Below, in pieces: positions 1-10,448 of a stretch of 64,000 nt of DNA. The DNA lies in assembly GCF_000801105.2 (NCBI RefSeq), contig NC_079519.1, positions 14,243,547 to 14,307,546 of the forward strand, read 5' to 3'. Position 1 is the first letter of the stretch; every line of letters begins with the position of its first letter. This DNA is from Raphanus sativus. Taxonomy: Eukaryota; Streptophyta; Magnoliopsida; Brassicales; Brassicaceae. The notes below the pieces were generated by a model that was not told where the DNA came from, ran no database searches, and worked only from the letters and a program-made list of their open reading frames with translations. Position numbers and translations under genes: made by a program.

Positions 1-1
1 A

Positions 2-169
2 TCAATTGAAAGAACTCTGAGGAACCTCACAAATGCAGTCCTCAAGATAGATGAGAAACAGTTCAGAAGTGATGATGCCACAAGAAGCTTCATTGCCACA
101 TGGTTTGATAGGAGGAAACACGAAATTGATGCTTGTTGTCCAATAAGCAGCAGTTTTTGTACCAACTAA
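2..169 (+). pseudogene. C-terminal fragment of the last ORF of the A/B element family
   Basis: This reading frame (55 codons, stop TAA at 167-169) matches the C-terminal end of the last coding region of element B on the minus strand near 20169-20340. Copy A reads through a position where B has a premature stop, so the A/B comparison shows that the family protein ended here. No known domain is recognised in this tail. It is cut by the left window edge. It is followed within 20 bases by the conserved post-ORF block, as in B, D and H. Confidence 0.6.
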
Positions 170-184
170 GTCACACACCACCAA

Positions 185-232
185 AGTCAAACTAAATGAC
201 TATAACAAACCGTTGAGTGGGAGGCAACCCAC
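185..232 (+). other. Conserved post-ORF block with GTGGG/CCCAC hairpin (element A)
   Basis: The block begins AGTCAAACTAAATGAC and ends in GTGGGAGGCAACCCAC, a 5-bp stem with a 6-nt loop. Equivalent blocks follow the last main ORF of B (20105-20153), D (27824-27873) and H (60079-60122). Role unknown; the position suggests a cis signal in the RNA. Confidence 0.6.
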
Positions 233-254
233 TATTAGGTTTTATTCTATTTTT

Positions 255-611
255 TGTTGAATAATACGAGGTGAGAGATTACTTTTGCTTTTGGTATATT
301 ATTATCAAATGGTCAGAAGAGACAGTGATAGATGGGAATCGTGAGAGAGAGAGATGGAAGAAGTGATGGTGACTTTGCTTTTATCTTTTTGTGGTGGAGA
401 GATTCACGAAAAGTAAAGAGCTATTTTAATTCATTTCACATCTCAAATACAACTACACATCACTCATATTTATAGCATAACTAAGTCGGTCTTGTCCAAA
501 TATTTTACAAGAGGAAAAATGTAGTGTAGACACGTGTAAGTGATACTAATCACATACGTTTGATGGGAGTGGGACAAGTGTTTCCATGATGAATAATCAT
601 CTTTTACAACA
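255..611 (-). repeat. 3' LTR of the copia element
   Basis: It runs from TG next to TTTTT to CA next to the PPT. It is nearly identical to 5390-5722 over about 320 bases. It lacks the 17-18-bp TATA-region duplication and the roughly 45-bp repeat units present in the 5' LTR. Confidence 0.85.
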
Positions 612-622
612 CTCCCCCTTGA
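612..622 (-). other. Polypurine tract of the copia element
   Basis: On the minus strand TCAAGGGGGAG directly precedes the LTR start TGTTGTAAAAGATG, the expected place for plus-strand priming. Confidence 0.75.
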
Positions 623-756
623 TTGTTCATCTTGTATTACGTAGTGCCTCATTAAAAATCTAGAATGGAAAAACCCAATGGGATAAAAACAATGACAAGA
701 GAAAAAAAGTACACTGACGTAATCTCCCCCTGAGAATAATGGACATAGCTCTTTCT

Positions 757-2450
757 TCATAGGTCACGCAAACGCCGCATCCCGATACCATTGACGTGTT
801 TGCGGAACATTGTAGTCGGGAGAGCTTTGGTGAACAAGTCAGCCGGATTGTCGCATGACCGTACATATTCGATGTCAACTTCTTTATTTTTCTCGAGCTC
901 CCGAATGTACGAGAAAAATCTTGGAGGGATGTGCTTTGTTCTATCGCTCTTAATATAGCCTTCTTTGAGTTGAGCGACGCAAGCCGAGTTATCTTCAAAA
1001 ACTTTCGTCGGCTCTTTCTTGTTAACTATTCCGCTTGAATCTTGTATATGGTGACTCATTGACCTCAACCACACACATCCTCGACATGCTTCGTGAAGCG
1101 CAATAGTCTCTGCATGGTTTGAAGAAGTTGCAACCAGAGTTTGTTTCTGGGACCGCCAAGAGATCGCAGTTCCACCAATTGTAAAAACATAGCCGGTTTG
1201 GGATCGAGCCTTATGAGGATCTGATAAGTATCCTGCATCTGCAAAACCAACCATACCAAACTCGGGTTTTCTAAAATACATTAACCCTAAATCAACTGTA
1301 CCTTGTAAATAACGGAATAAATGCTTTATTCCGTTCCAATGCCTGTGAGTAGGAGAAGAGCTATATCTTGCTAAGAGGTTAGTTGCAAAAGCAATATCAG
1401 GCCTGGTACAGTTTGCTAAGTATAAAAGCCCACTGATAGCACTCATATAAGGTACTTCAGGACCTAATATATTTTCGCTATCTTCACAGGGTCTAAAAGG
1501 ATCACTCTCAACATTGAAAGATCTATCAACCATTGGAGTACTCAAAGGAGTCGCTTGGTCCATACGAAAGCGTTTCAATAACCTTTTCGTATAGTTTGAT
1601 TGATGCACAAATATTCCTTCTCGGAGATGCTCTATCTGGAGCCCAAGTCAAAACTTTGTCTTGCCGAGATCTTTCATTTCGAACTCTTCTTTCATATGAG
1701 TTTGAGCATCATCAACCTCCTTTTGAGTTCCAATCATGTTCAGGTCATCTACATATACAGCGATGATCACAAAGCCAGATGACGATTTCTTAACAAAAAC
1801 ACATGGACATATTGCATTGTTCACATATCCTTTACTCAAGAGATAGTCACTTAAGGAATTGTACCACATGCGTCCGATTGCTTTGATCCGTAGAGTGATC
1901 GTTGTAACTTGACCGAACAAACCTCCCTGGATTTTTCTTTCAATGCCCCTGGCATTTTCAATCCTTCAGGGAGTCTCATATATATATCATTATCCACCGA
2001 TCCATACAAATAAGCTGTCACAACGTCCATGAGATGCATTTCAAGATTTTTTTACGCCGCAAGGCTCATCAAAAATCTAAAAGTAATTGCATCCATTACC
2101 GGGGAATACGTTTCCTCAAAATCAACTCCCGGTCTCTGAGAAAAACCTTGGACTACTAATCGGGCTTTATATCGTGTTACTTCATTCTTTTCATTTCTTT
2201 TTCTCATGAATACCCACTTATACCCAACAGGATTTATATTCTGAGGTGTTATGACTATAGGTCCAAAGACATTTCTTTTATTCAGGGAAAGTAATTCAAT
2301 TTGAATGGCCTTCTTCCACTCCTCCCAATCATGTCTTTTCTGACATTCTAAAATGGACCTTGGATCGGGATCATCACTTTCGTGATCGATTTCTTTGGAC
2401 ACAGAAAAAGAGAACATTTCATCAACATCTTTTATTTTGTTTCTGATCAA
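757..2450 (-). pseudogene. copia reverse transcriptase-RNase H region, frameshifted
   Basis: Broken into at least four frames. 2052-2450 has the RT N-terminal part (YKARLVVQGFSQRPGVDFEE, then TYSPV). 1851-2039 carries the next block (LMDVVTAYLYGSVDNDIYMR). 1648-1920 holds the catalytic YVDDLNMIG. 757-1608 has the C-terminal RT and copia RNase H, with DNSACVAQLKEGYIKSDRTK and the closing DLFTKALP. In an intact copia element this enzyme makes cDNA in the cytoplasmic particle. The order and lack of large gaps show decay by small indels and not by deletion. Confidence 0.9.
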
Positions 2451-2492
2451 TAACTTTTGATCATGGGCATAGTTGATGGAAATCTCATACTT

Positions 2493-3768
2493 TTATGTTC
2501 CCTCCTCGTCATCTGGATCCTTATCTTTATTTGGTTCTTCTTGAACATTTTCATCTATGCCTTCTTTCAGACATTTTTCAATATCAGGTTCCTCTAGAAC
2601 CTTTCCACTTTGCTCAACCAAATTCTTTTTCTTTCTGGGATTTTTATCTTTAGAACCCGCTGGTCTCCCCCTCTTTAACTGAACCCCAGGTTCATTTATT
2701 TTGTTTCCATCAGTTTGTTCCCCAGGAACAACCACTCTTGATGGAACATTTTCAGCGGGTATATATGATTTCGTCACCCTTCTCGTATCCGTGAACGCAT
2801 CTGGTAACTGGTTTGCCAATTTATGCGAATGCACAATTTTCTGAACTTCCAGCTCTCTTTGATTCGTAGGGGGATCAAGGTGTAACAACGACTGTGTACA
2901 CCAGGTAATCTCTTTAGGAATTTCTCTAATTCCTCCCCTTAACGCTGGAAATTCATCCTCATTAAAATGGCAATCGGGGAATCTTGCCGTAAACATATCA
3001 CCAGTTACTGGTTCCAGATATCTTATAATACTTGGTGACGTATAACCCACATATATTCCCAATCTCCTTTGTGGGCCCATTTTTGTTCTTTGTAGCGGAG
3101 CTATCGGAACATAGACCGCACACCCAAAGACACGGAGATGGGATACATCTGGCTCTTGCCCATATGCCAATTGTGATGGGGAGTACTTATGATATGCACT
3201 GACACCGAATCAGTGCAGCCGCATGCAAAATATCATGACCCCATACAAAAATTGGGAGCTTCGTTCTCAAGACTAACGGTCTTGCAATCAACTGCAACCC
3301 TTTTATCAACGACTCGGCCATGCCATTTTGTGTATGCACATGGGGAACGGGATGTTCCACATCAATCCCCATTGATATACAATTATCATCGAAGGCTTGC
3401 GATGTAAACTAACCAGCATTATCAAGCCTTACTTTCTTAATGGCATACTCTGAGAACTGCGTTCTCAGCTTTATTATATGGGCAATGAACTTTGCGAAAG
3501 CCGTATTTCGTGTTGTCAAAATACACACACTTGACCATCTAGTAGATGCGTCAATCAGTACCATGAAATACTTCAATGGCCCGCACGGTGGTTGAATCGG
3601 CCCACATATATCACCATGTATTCTTTCTAAAAACATTGTTGATTCATTGCCTACTTTTGCTGGTGATGGCCGAGTTATAAACTTTCCTTGAGAACATGCA
3701 TTACATGTAAACTCGCCCGTTTGCAAAACTTTTCCGTGTTTCAACGGATGGCCATTCGAGTTTTGCAC
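2493..3768 (-). pseudogene. copia integrase, frameshifted
   Basis: Three frame segments. 3409-3768 has the zinc-finger end (CNACSQGK) and the start of the catalytic core (HGDICGPI, then DASTRWS, and VRLDNAG with the second Asp). 3187-3372 continues with HTQNGMAESLIK, which holds the catalytic Glu. 2493-3170 carries the downstream core and C-terminal region (YGQEPDVSHLRVFGCAVY, then GIYVGYTSPSIIRYLEP). These are standard copia integrase landmarks. No active protein can be read from this copy. Confidence 0.88.
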
Positions 3769-3771
3769 TAT

Positions 3772-4311
3772 CTATCTCATCATGACTGAACCAGGATGCT
3801 CTAGCCTTTCATGCCAGATTTTAAATGTATCAGTAAACTTCATGTTTACCACGACATAGGACTCAGTCATGTATATTTTTGTACAATATAGTCCAGAGGA
3901 TAACATTCTTAACTCTTCCAATATATGTTTCCTCTCGGACTTAATGCAAAGAAATTCAATGCCATCTTTACTCATAGTCTCAATATGATATCCATTCTTT
4001 CGGATATCTTTGAAACTTAACAAGTTTCTATGAGACTCGGGGGAATACAATGCATCATTTATATCAAATATTGTTCCCCCTAGCATTGAAAATTTCGCTC
4101 TTCCAGAGCCCATAATAATATTTGCATTACCAGATATTGTACTTACGCTTCCAGCGTAATCTTTTATTTTGAGACTGGAGAAATATTTTCTATCTTTAAT
4201 TATCGTGTGCGTTGACGCACAATCCGCCAAGCACATATCTCCATCCAAGGTCTCAAAGTCTGGCATTATTTCTGAATTTAAAATATTTATATAACATATA
4301 TTATTAAACAT
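3772..4311 (-). pseudogene. copia protease and GAG-pre-integrase region
   Basis: A 179-codon open segment. Near its N-terminus LADCASTHTI resembles the copia aspartic-protease motif, with Cys where D(S/T)G elements usually have Ser or Thr. ALYSPESHRNLLSF is the usual downstream protease block, and WHERLEHPG is the GAG-pre-integrase signature at the C-terminus. It lies between gag and integrase, as expected for copia. Confidence 0.82.
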
Positions 4312-4381
4312 AAAAGTAACATATATCTTAAAAAGATATAGATAATATAATACAGTAAACTTATATCACATCGATCTTATT

Positions 4382-5068
4382 TCATTCAACGATACTCTCT
4401 AGATCAACCAGAAAGTATGATACATCGAGATGAGTATCATCATTTATACCATGGAAAGATGGTCCGGGTTCATAAGAGAAGAAGTTTATTTCACTTCCTT
4501 TCTCTTTTCTTATCAATACAGATAGGCTAATATTTTGGCGTACGACAAATACGTACCCAACATTTTTTCTTACCACATCTGTAGCAAACCTTTTCTGTTT
4601 GCCTTTTATAACCCGACCATTTCTATTTACGTGGAAGTTCTTATTATTTCATAGGGACGATATATTCTTCCTCGTCCTCTTCCACGACCATAATAGCGGT
4701 TTCAACCGCATCTACACCCTCGTCCTTTTCTGGTAGGACCTATATAATGGTTTAATATCATGATTTCCAACTTTTCAGTTTTCATGGAGGATTTACATCA
4801 ACTCTAACTATTTAGTGAATCCTTTATTTCAAGGATTTAGTTACTCAAAGATCTTCTAGATCTTTTCTCATGATACACCTCATCTTATAAACCATCATTA
4901 AAATTGGTGTAAGATATCATGGCTTTTCTTTTCTCATCTGATTAATTTATCGATGATTTATCAAAGCTCATTTTCTCTGAGGTGCATCTTTTCACCCAGT
5001 GCCCAGATCATATAATTATTTCCCGTAATATCCAGGGCATTAATTTCGAGCTTTGTCAAATTCGACAT
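4382..5068 (-). pseudogene. copia gag, degraded and internally deleted
   Basis: The minus strand has a plausible gag start at 5068 (MSNLTKLEINALDITGNNY), which resembles the opening of many plant copia gags and is soon stopped. Near 4570-4620 a zinc-knuckle remnant (VCYRCG) follows an Arg/Gly-rich stretch encoded at about 4640-4680. The end (4382-4576) resembles the usual gag tail before protease (LDVSYFLVDLE). About 690 bases is short for a gag, so part is missing. Confidence 0.6.
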
Positions 5069-5287
5069 GATTACTGTATTCATAAAATAATAATATAAAT
5101 ATAGACGAGAATTTAAATGCATAATTTAAAAACGTAAAATAAAGGCACAAATTGAATTGCGTAAACTTAAATTGGAAAAATTTAAATAGCATAAATAAAA
5201 TTGGGGGCCCAGCCCACCAAATGATCTGAGGAGTCATGGACTACCATATCGATCATTTTTCAAAGTCAGAGGAGGCCAAGTCTACCA

Positions 5288-5722
5288 TGTTGACTTTATT
5301 TTCAAGATCCAGGAAGCCTAGCCTACTATTTGGATTTTTTCTTATTTCAAGGTCTAGGAGGCCAAGCCTACCATTTTTTGGACCTTTTATTATTATCAAA
5401 TGGTCAGAAGAGAGAGTTATAGATGGGAATCATGAGAGAGAGAGAGATGGAAGAAGTGATGGTGACTTTGCTTTTATCTTTTTGTGGTGGAAAGATTCAC
5501 AAAAAAGTAAAGAGCTATTTTAATTCACTTCACATCTCAAATACAACTACACATCACTCATATTTATAGATCACTCATATTTATAGCATAACTAAGTCGG
5601 TCTTGTCCAAATATTTTACAAGAGGAAATATGTAGTGTAGACACGTGTAAGTGATACTAATCACATACGTTTGATGGGAGTGGGACAAGTGTTTCCATGA
5701 TGAATAATCATCTTTTACAACA
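5288..5722 (-). repeat. 5' LTR of the copia element
   Basis: The outer end (CA at 5722) is clear. The inner end at 5288 (TGTTGA in + orientation) is a best guess. Units resembling AGGAGGCCAAGTCTACCAT occur near 5267, 5312 and 5350, so a repeat of roughly 45 bp crosses the LTR/leader boundary. This makes the 5' LTR about 78 bp longer than the 3' LTR. Confidence 0.7.
5561..5586 (-). promoter_or_regulatory. Duplicated TATA region in the copia 5' LTR
   Basis: On minus, CTATAAATATGAGTGAT occurs twice in tandem here. The 3' LTR has it once (about 461-475). Inferred LTR promoter. Confidence 0.6.
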
Positions 5723-5727
5723 TTTTT

Positions 5728-6842
5728 AAGTTATTTTTCCATTTTTACTTTTATTTTTCGCATTTATTTTTGCAGATTTTAAAGATCTAAGTAGAATGAT
5801 GATTCCGTCGACCGACACAATCCATTCACATCGCTCGACACCACGCGACCATCACTAACGATCGACGTACATCTTTACGTATCGATCGACGCCATCGCGG
5901 TCAGGTTTAGTCGTTCTATCTTGTTACATTAAGTACTTATGATTTATTTCTTCACTTCACTCCGGCTGTGTTACACTGGAACATTGTAATTTAAGTCTGT
6001 GGGGGAGGTTTACTAATATATGTTTTTATTTTGGTCTTTATTAAAAGTGTCTGTGGGGAGGTGTACTTATGATTTATTTCTTCACTTCAAATTTATTTTT
6101 CGCATAAGTACTAAAGTGGGGACATTGATATAGATTTATACTTGGTTATCTAACCACTCTTTAGCACCATTCTAGATTTACTGATTGCAGATAGTACTAA
6201 AGATGCTAAAGTGGATCAACCTGTCACATATATACACTAGTTGAGATTGTTTGAAGCAACCAAAGCTGACCTCCAACACTAATACTGACTTTATTTGCTT
6301 GTCTTGGGGCTTGGTAATCACTAGATCGGAATCCTCTTACAAGTCTGGAAGGTAAAAAGTCTGTGTGTTTCTGGTTCCCTTCCTTCTCTTTCTTCGGCAT
6401 CTCAAAGATCTAAGTTTATATTATAAAGGACTGAAATGATTTCTTGAGAGGCAGAGGGGTAGGAGTGTCTCCTGCGACCCCATTATTTTAAATCTCAGGG
6501 ATGATCACACATTGTGGAAACAAGGAATAAGTAAATTACCTGAGATCCCATTATTTGCTACACTTTGTCAAAATGTATGAGTTGCAAATGCAAATGTCAA
6601 TGAGATAGACTAGATGACCTTTGTGGCATCAAAACCTATTGATATTGAAACTAATAAGAGATCCAGAGAAGAGAGATGAGGGGAGAAATGGATCAGCGAA
6701 GACTACATGTGTGTTCAGATACTTGTTTGAGTTGAATCTATGTGTCATTTGATCGATACACCCAAGGTAAAGCCTGCACTTTTATTTTATGTTGAAAAAT
6801 GAGGTTAGTAGAGGGGAATGTCAGATAAGATTTGCTAAGTTG
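5728..6842 (+). other. Element A 3' non-coding region with internal PPT module
   Basis: No gene is seen here. At 5800-5900 there are several degenerate TCGATCGAC motifs. A hairpin (TTACACTG, loop GAA, CATTGTAA, one mismatch) at 5971-5989 is followed at once by TTTAAGTCTGTGGGGGAGG (5990-6008). The rest matches the non-coding 3' region of B. Confidence 0.65.
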
Positions 6843-6847
6843 TGGAC

Positions 6848-8201
6848 TGATATACCATGGATTTTACCCGTTTTTAACCATGGTATACTAGTATTTTATT
6901 ATATATTTAATCTGTTTTCTAGCCTGTTAGGTATGTTTTCAGTTTCAGGAGCATTTCGAGAGAAAGTGATGTTTTTGGAGCATTTTGGAGTACAAGAGAT
7001 GATACACCCGAGTTGACCATTCAAGATCAAGTCGGAAGTCAACATTGCGACTATAATCGATCGATACTCATCCAGAATTGTCGATCGATGTAGCTGAGAA
7101 GATCCGCGTACTAGAAGATTATAATCTATCGATACATATCCAGTGTTGTCGATCGATATCGAGGACGAAATGGTTTAGCCGACTACTTCTTCAAGACTTC
7201 ACCAAATTACGAGATTGCCCCTGACGAGTTTTTAACCTAATGGAAATGCTTATATATTTCTGCTAAGTGTTTTTGATGGCAACTTCGAGAGAAGCAAGCT
7301 TTACACAAGTCTAGAGAGGCAAAGCAGAGAGTGTGAGAGAGAGACTAGAGTTTTATTTGTTTTGAGAGATTGGAGAGATTTCTCATCTCCTTTTGTATTT
7401 CTACTTATTTCTATCTATGCAATTCTTTCATCTATCCATTGTCCTGAATTGCTTAGCTATGTCTGAGTAGTCTACTTGTTAGATCTAAGGTTTAAATAGG
7501 TTTTTAGGATTAGCCCCAAACTATAATTGCTAAGTTGTGATACTCATCAAGTGGATTGCACCCTATGCTTGTTCTAGATTACCTAACTAGAACATAGATC
7601 ACTAGGATCTTTGATTATCTTGAATTATCCATTTGAACTAGTTTGTCTCCTGTTGAGAAGAGCGACAGCCCTCTTTGAGACCTAGTGTTCATTATCGGCT
7701 CGCGCCTAGGCATATCTAGAAGCCGTCGATCGATATCCCGACAGGTGAATCGATCGCCGAGCGAAAGGTGTATCGGTCGATATCTCTAAAGGATGTCGAT
7801 CGACTCTTTTTCTATGTCAACATACGTCAGTTGAGGCCAGAGATCTAGATTATTTAACCAGTGAGACATCACTAGAGTTAAGCGACTGAGTTCTATAGTA
7901 TCATACAAGCAACTTGTTAAAGTATTTATAGACATTATAATCTTCATTCCTGAATAAAACCCTAAGTCTAGCACTCTTTATCACATTTAAACAACTCATC
8001 TTATTGTTAGTTAGAGCAACTACCTTGCTCATTTTAGGAATTTCTATTTTTATTTCCATCATATAAACCAACTTCACCTAGGATTGATTAGTAGATTTTA
8101 TTTAATTGGTTCCCTAGCTCCTCGTGATTCGATCCCTAAGTACTACAGTTGTACCTCTTATTTAAGAAATTAAGCTCTACTAGGTAATTTGAGCACTATC
8201 A
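6848..8201 (+). repeat. Solo LTR of the A/B Athila-like family, nested in element A
   Basis: 1354 bp, TGATATACC...ACTATCA, matching the reverse complement of the 1357-bp LTR of B (13323-14679). It is flanked by TGGAC at 6843-6847 and 8202-8206. Joining the flanks at one TGGAC gives a sequence matching the uninterrupted internal region of B near 14860-14895. It therefore inserted into another copy's internal region and lost its own interior by LTR-LTR recombination. A TATA-like TTATATATTT lies at 7250-7259. Several GTCGATCGAT motifs are present. Confidence 0.9.
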
Positions 8202-9065
8202 TGGACTAGATGAATTTGGTTGCTAAGCTAGGATAAGGTATGGGAATTGAAATTCGCACCGTCAATATTTTGTATAAATAAGGAAACTAGGGAAACCCAA
8301 ATTTCCCAGAAGGTCCCGGATTTCTGAGAAACCACACGTCAAGCAATCAGAAGACGACAAAAACGGAAAATAAAAAAAAAATCGTAAAAAGAGAGCAAGA
8401 AGGATTTTATTCCGAATCTGCGTATGAGCGTGACAACAACAGGACAACGTGCTTTGGCTACGAGAGCTGTCGGCGAGATCCTAGTTCTAATACCCGAAGG
8501 TGGCTAAACCTAGTTGAGTCGCAGCTCGAAAAATAAAAACGGAAAGTTGCCTAAATTGCTCTAAGTGCTAAGTTGCTCTGGAAAAGTCATCCCCTATGCC
8601 TCTCGCCCTGAGCTCCTTATATACTCACTCCAAGGTCGGTTTACGCTTCCCCCTTTTGCCCTTAAGCCTTCATAGTCAAAAAATGGGAATATTCCATTTT
8701 TCCGATCTTCATGATTATCTGCGGAAAGTTTCCATTTATCCGCGGAAACTGATACTTATCCTCCAAGCATAAACCGTCATAAGGTTTATGGGTTTTTAAG
8801 AAATCGTAAATGGGCCTCGAATCAAGTTTAGGAACCCCTTGGGCCATATTTTTGATTTGAGACGTTTTTACAATTTCTCCGATAAGGTTAAGTTTCCGCG
8901 GTTTTATCGTAAACCGAACGGACGATTCCATTTGATCGAGAGATCAAGAAACGGATAGTCGCGAGTTGCGGAGAACTGCTATACGGATAGTCGAGAATGC
9001 ATAGTTTTACGTCGTATCGTCGTTTCGGAAGACTTCAGACGTTTCGTAGAATGATCGATATACGA

Positions 9066-9262
9066 ACGCTCGATCGCTATAGCGACCGAACTTTGTCCGC
9101 AGCTCGGTCGCTATAGCGACCGAGATCTATACGCAGCTCGGTCGCTATAGCGACCGAGTTCTATACGCAGCTCGGTCGCTATAGCGACCGAGCTCTGTTT
9201 GGATCTCGGTCGCTATAGCGACCGAGCATGGTCTCGTGATTCGTTTGCTATAGCAACCGAGC
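9066..9262. repeat. Palindrome array 1 in the C LTR
   Basis: Five to six units of about 34-37 bp. The core is GCTCGGTCGCTA followed by its exact reverse complement, a 24-nt perfect palindrome. Linkers vary (GATCTATACGCA, GTTCTATACGCA, CTCTGTTTGGAT). The last unit is degenerate (GCTATAGCAACC). Confidence 0.9.
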
Positions 9263-9412
9263 TCTTGTTCGTGACCCGATCACCATTTCGATCGGGTTTG
9301 TTCCATGGACTGAGATCCATTGTCCAAGCGTCCGAAACCATTGCGAAGCTACGATGCTCTTAGGATGTTTGTTTGCGGATGTTTGGACCTTCGATAACAT
9401 TGTTCCGTTGAT

Positions 9413-9505
9413 TTAAGAAATCGTTATTTTCCTAAATCATTGATTTCTTAAGTCGTTGATTAAAAAATCGTTGATTTCTTAAGTAGTTGAGTAAGAAATC
9501 GTTGT
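9413..9505. repeat. AAGAAATCGTTGATTT repeat cluster 1
   Basis: About five imperfect copies of a 16-18-bp unit, some in inverted order (GATTTCTTAAG). The cluster lies after palindrome array 1. Confidence 0.7.
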
Positions 9506-9619
9506 CTTAAAACAAGATTTTAAGGAATCTGCCTTGAAACTTCAAAGAGGCCGTTTTCTCAAACCGTGAGGACCCAGAAAACGATCAAGATATCAAATCG
9601 AAGCCCTCGCCGAGACGGG

Positions 9620-9790
9620 TCTGGTGAGCTCGTTCTCTATAGCAACCGAGCTTGTTCTCTAGCTCAGTCGCTATAGCGACCGAGCTTGTTCTCTAGCTCT
9701 GTCGCTATAGCGACCGAGCTTGTTCTCTAGCTAAGTCGCTATAGCGACCGAGCTTGTTTCCGAGCTCGGTCGCTATAGCGACCGAGCTTC
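9620..9790. repeat. Palindrome array 2 in the C LTR
   Basis: Five units of the same core as array 1, with a different, uniform linker (TTGTTCTCTA). The first unit is degenerate and the last carries the full 24-nt palindrome. Confidence 0.9.
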
Positions 9791-9924
9791 GTATGTCCCC
9801 TTGGTTGTTCCGCGATTTCCAAGCCGCATCCTCGTGGTTTAACGATCTTTTGTTATCTCCGATGATCGTGTTTTAACGAGAACTTTGTTTAGTCGCGGAA
9901 CCTTTTGCAAGGAGACGATTTTTA

Positions 9925-10015
9925 AGAAATCGTAGATTTAAGAAATCGTTGATTTTAAGAAATCCTTGATTTAAGAAATCGTTGATTTTCTTTAATCGTT
10001 GATTTAAGAAATCAT
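9925..10015. repeat. AAGAAATCGTTGATTT repeat cluster 2
   Basis: Five imperfect copies after palindrome array 2, repeating the order seen at 9066-9505. This supports duplication of the whole segment. Confidence 0.7.
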
Positions 10016-10278
10016 TGTTTTTAAGACAAGATTTTCCGCAAGTTTTTCGTATAAGTTTTCCTTGAAAACATAGAAATTCTTAACACGTATATTTTATCGA
10101 ACGTTTCGATAGTAACTTCGTCGTCAACACGAACTATTGGAGCTTGTTTCGATGCTGCGGACAAATATATTCAAGAATTTTATCGTAAAAATTAGTTTAA
10201 GCAAATTTTACGAAAATTATATTTTTCGAGATATATTTTCGAAAGTTAATTTCGTTGTAACCGTTTTTGACCCCAACA

Positions 10279-10302
10279 GTTAGCCCCCCCCCCCAGCCCG
10301 TT
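10279..10302 (-). other. PPT of element C
   Basis: The minus strand reads a run of at least 12 G (with one interruption by CT), then CTAAC, and then the LTR start TGTTGGGG. Confidence 0.7.
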
Positions 10303-10400
10303 AGAACCGTGGATCGTAGATGTGAGGTTCTAGCGTGCGATAAGACAAGTTAGTCAAGTTAGGCGGAATTAACGGTTGAAAATGTCTGCGCTTGATAAAA

Positions 10401-10448
10401 GCTGCCTACGTACCCTTTGTCAAAAGGGATCAAGCCATTCGTAGTTCG
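10401..10448 (-). other. Conserved Tat post-pol block with hairpin (element C)
   Basis: On minus the block opens CGAACTACG, has GGCTTGATCCC, then a 6-bp stem CCCTTT/AAAGGG with loop TGAC, and ends GGGTACGTAGGCAGC. Related blocks follow pol in F (47531-47574) and E (36837-36879). In C it lies only about 125 bases from the LTR, with no pol beside it. Confidence 0.65.

Larger units (their letters stand above)
255..5722 (-). mobile_element. Ty1/copia LTR retrotransposon, decayed, inserted in element A
   Basis: Minus-strand copia element in the order 5' LTR, gag, protease, integrase, RT, RNase H, PPT, 3' LTR. Element A resumes on both sides. A 5-bp direct repeat TTTTT lies at 250-254 and 5723-5727, although this is low complexity. 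LTR ends are TGTTG...CAACA. The coding region carries at least seven frame breaks and the gag is shortened, so it cannot make proteins. The primer-binding site after the 5' LTR starts TGGTA but then departs from the usual initiator-Met-tRNA complement. Confidence 0.88.
1..8247 (+). mobile_element. Athila-like Ty3/gypsy element A, 3' internal part (host of later insertions)
   Basis: This is the 3' part of an Athila-like element on the + strand, recognised because 1-250, 5728-6842 and 8202-8240 match the reverse complement of element B (about 20300-20080, 20030-19490 and 14940-14840). It holds the end of the last ORF, the conserved block after it, and an internal PPT-like tract. The copia element at 255-5722 and the solo LTR at 6848-8201 interrupt it. 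Past 8247 the match to B stops where the LTR of element C begins, so C probably inserted here with candidate TSD GGAAT (8243-8247); the other TSD copy is not in view. The 5' part lies left of the window. Confidence 0.8.
8248..10278 (-). repeat. 3' LTR of element C, about 2.03 kb, with an internal tandem duplication
   Basis: On the minus strand it runs from TGTTGGGGTCAAAAACGG to the end ...GCGAATTTCA. It contains a TATA box (minus GTATATAAGG, 8615-8624) that is also present in E (39515-39524). A segment of roughly 540 bp is duplicated: palindrome array plus AAGAAATCGTTG array plus a block containing AAGACAAGATTTT occurs at about 9066-9540 and again at about 9620-10070. Confidence 0.75.

Noticed and set aside
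5255..5287. Standard Met-tRNA primer site for the copia element
   Set aside because: Only TGGTA matches; the following bases belong to the local 45-bp repeat.
8662..8931. 89-codon ORF in the C LTR with a matching frame in E (39205-39423)
   Set aside because: Both copies are LTR sequence on the element sense strand; similarity of the LTRs explains the shared frame and no domain is seen.
9066..9790. CRISPR-like regularly spaced palindromic repeats
   Set aside because: Plant nuclear LTR sequence; linkers are repeated and not unique spacers, and no cas-like gene is present.
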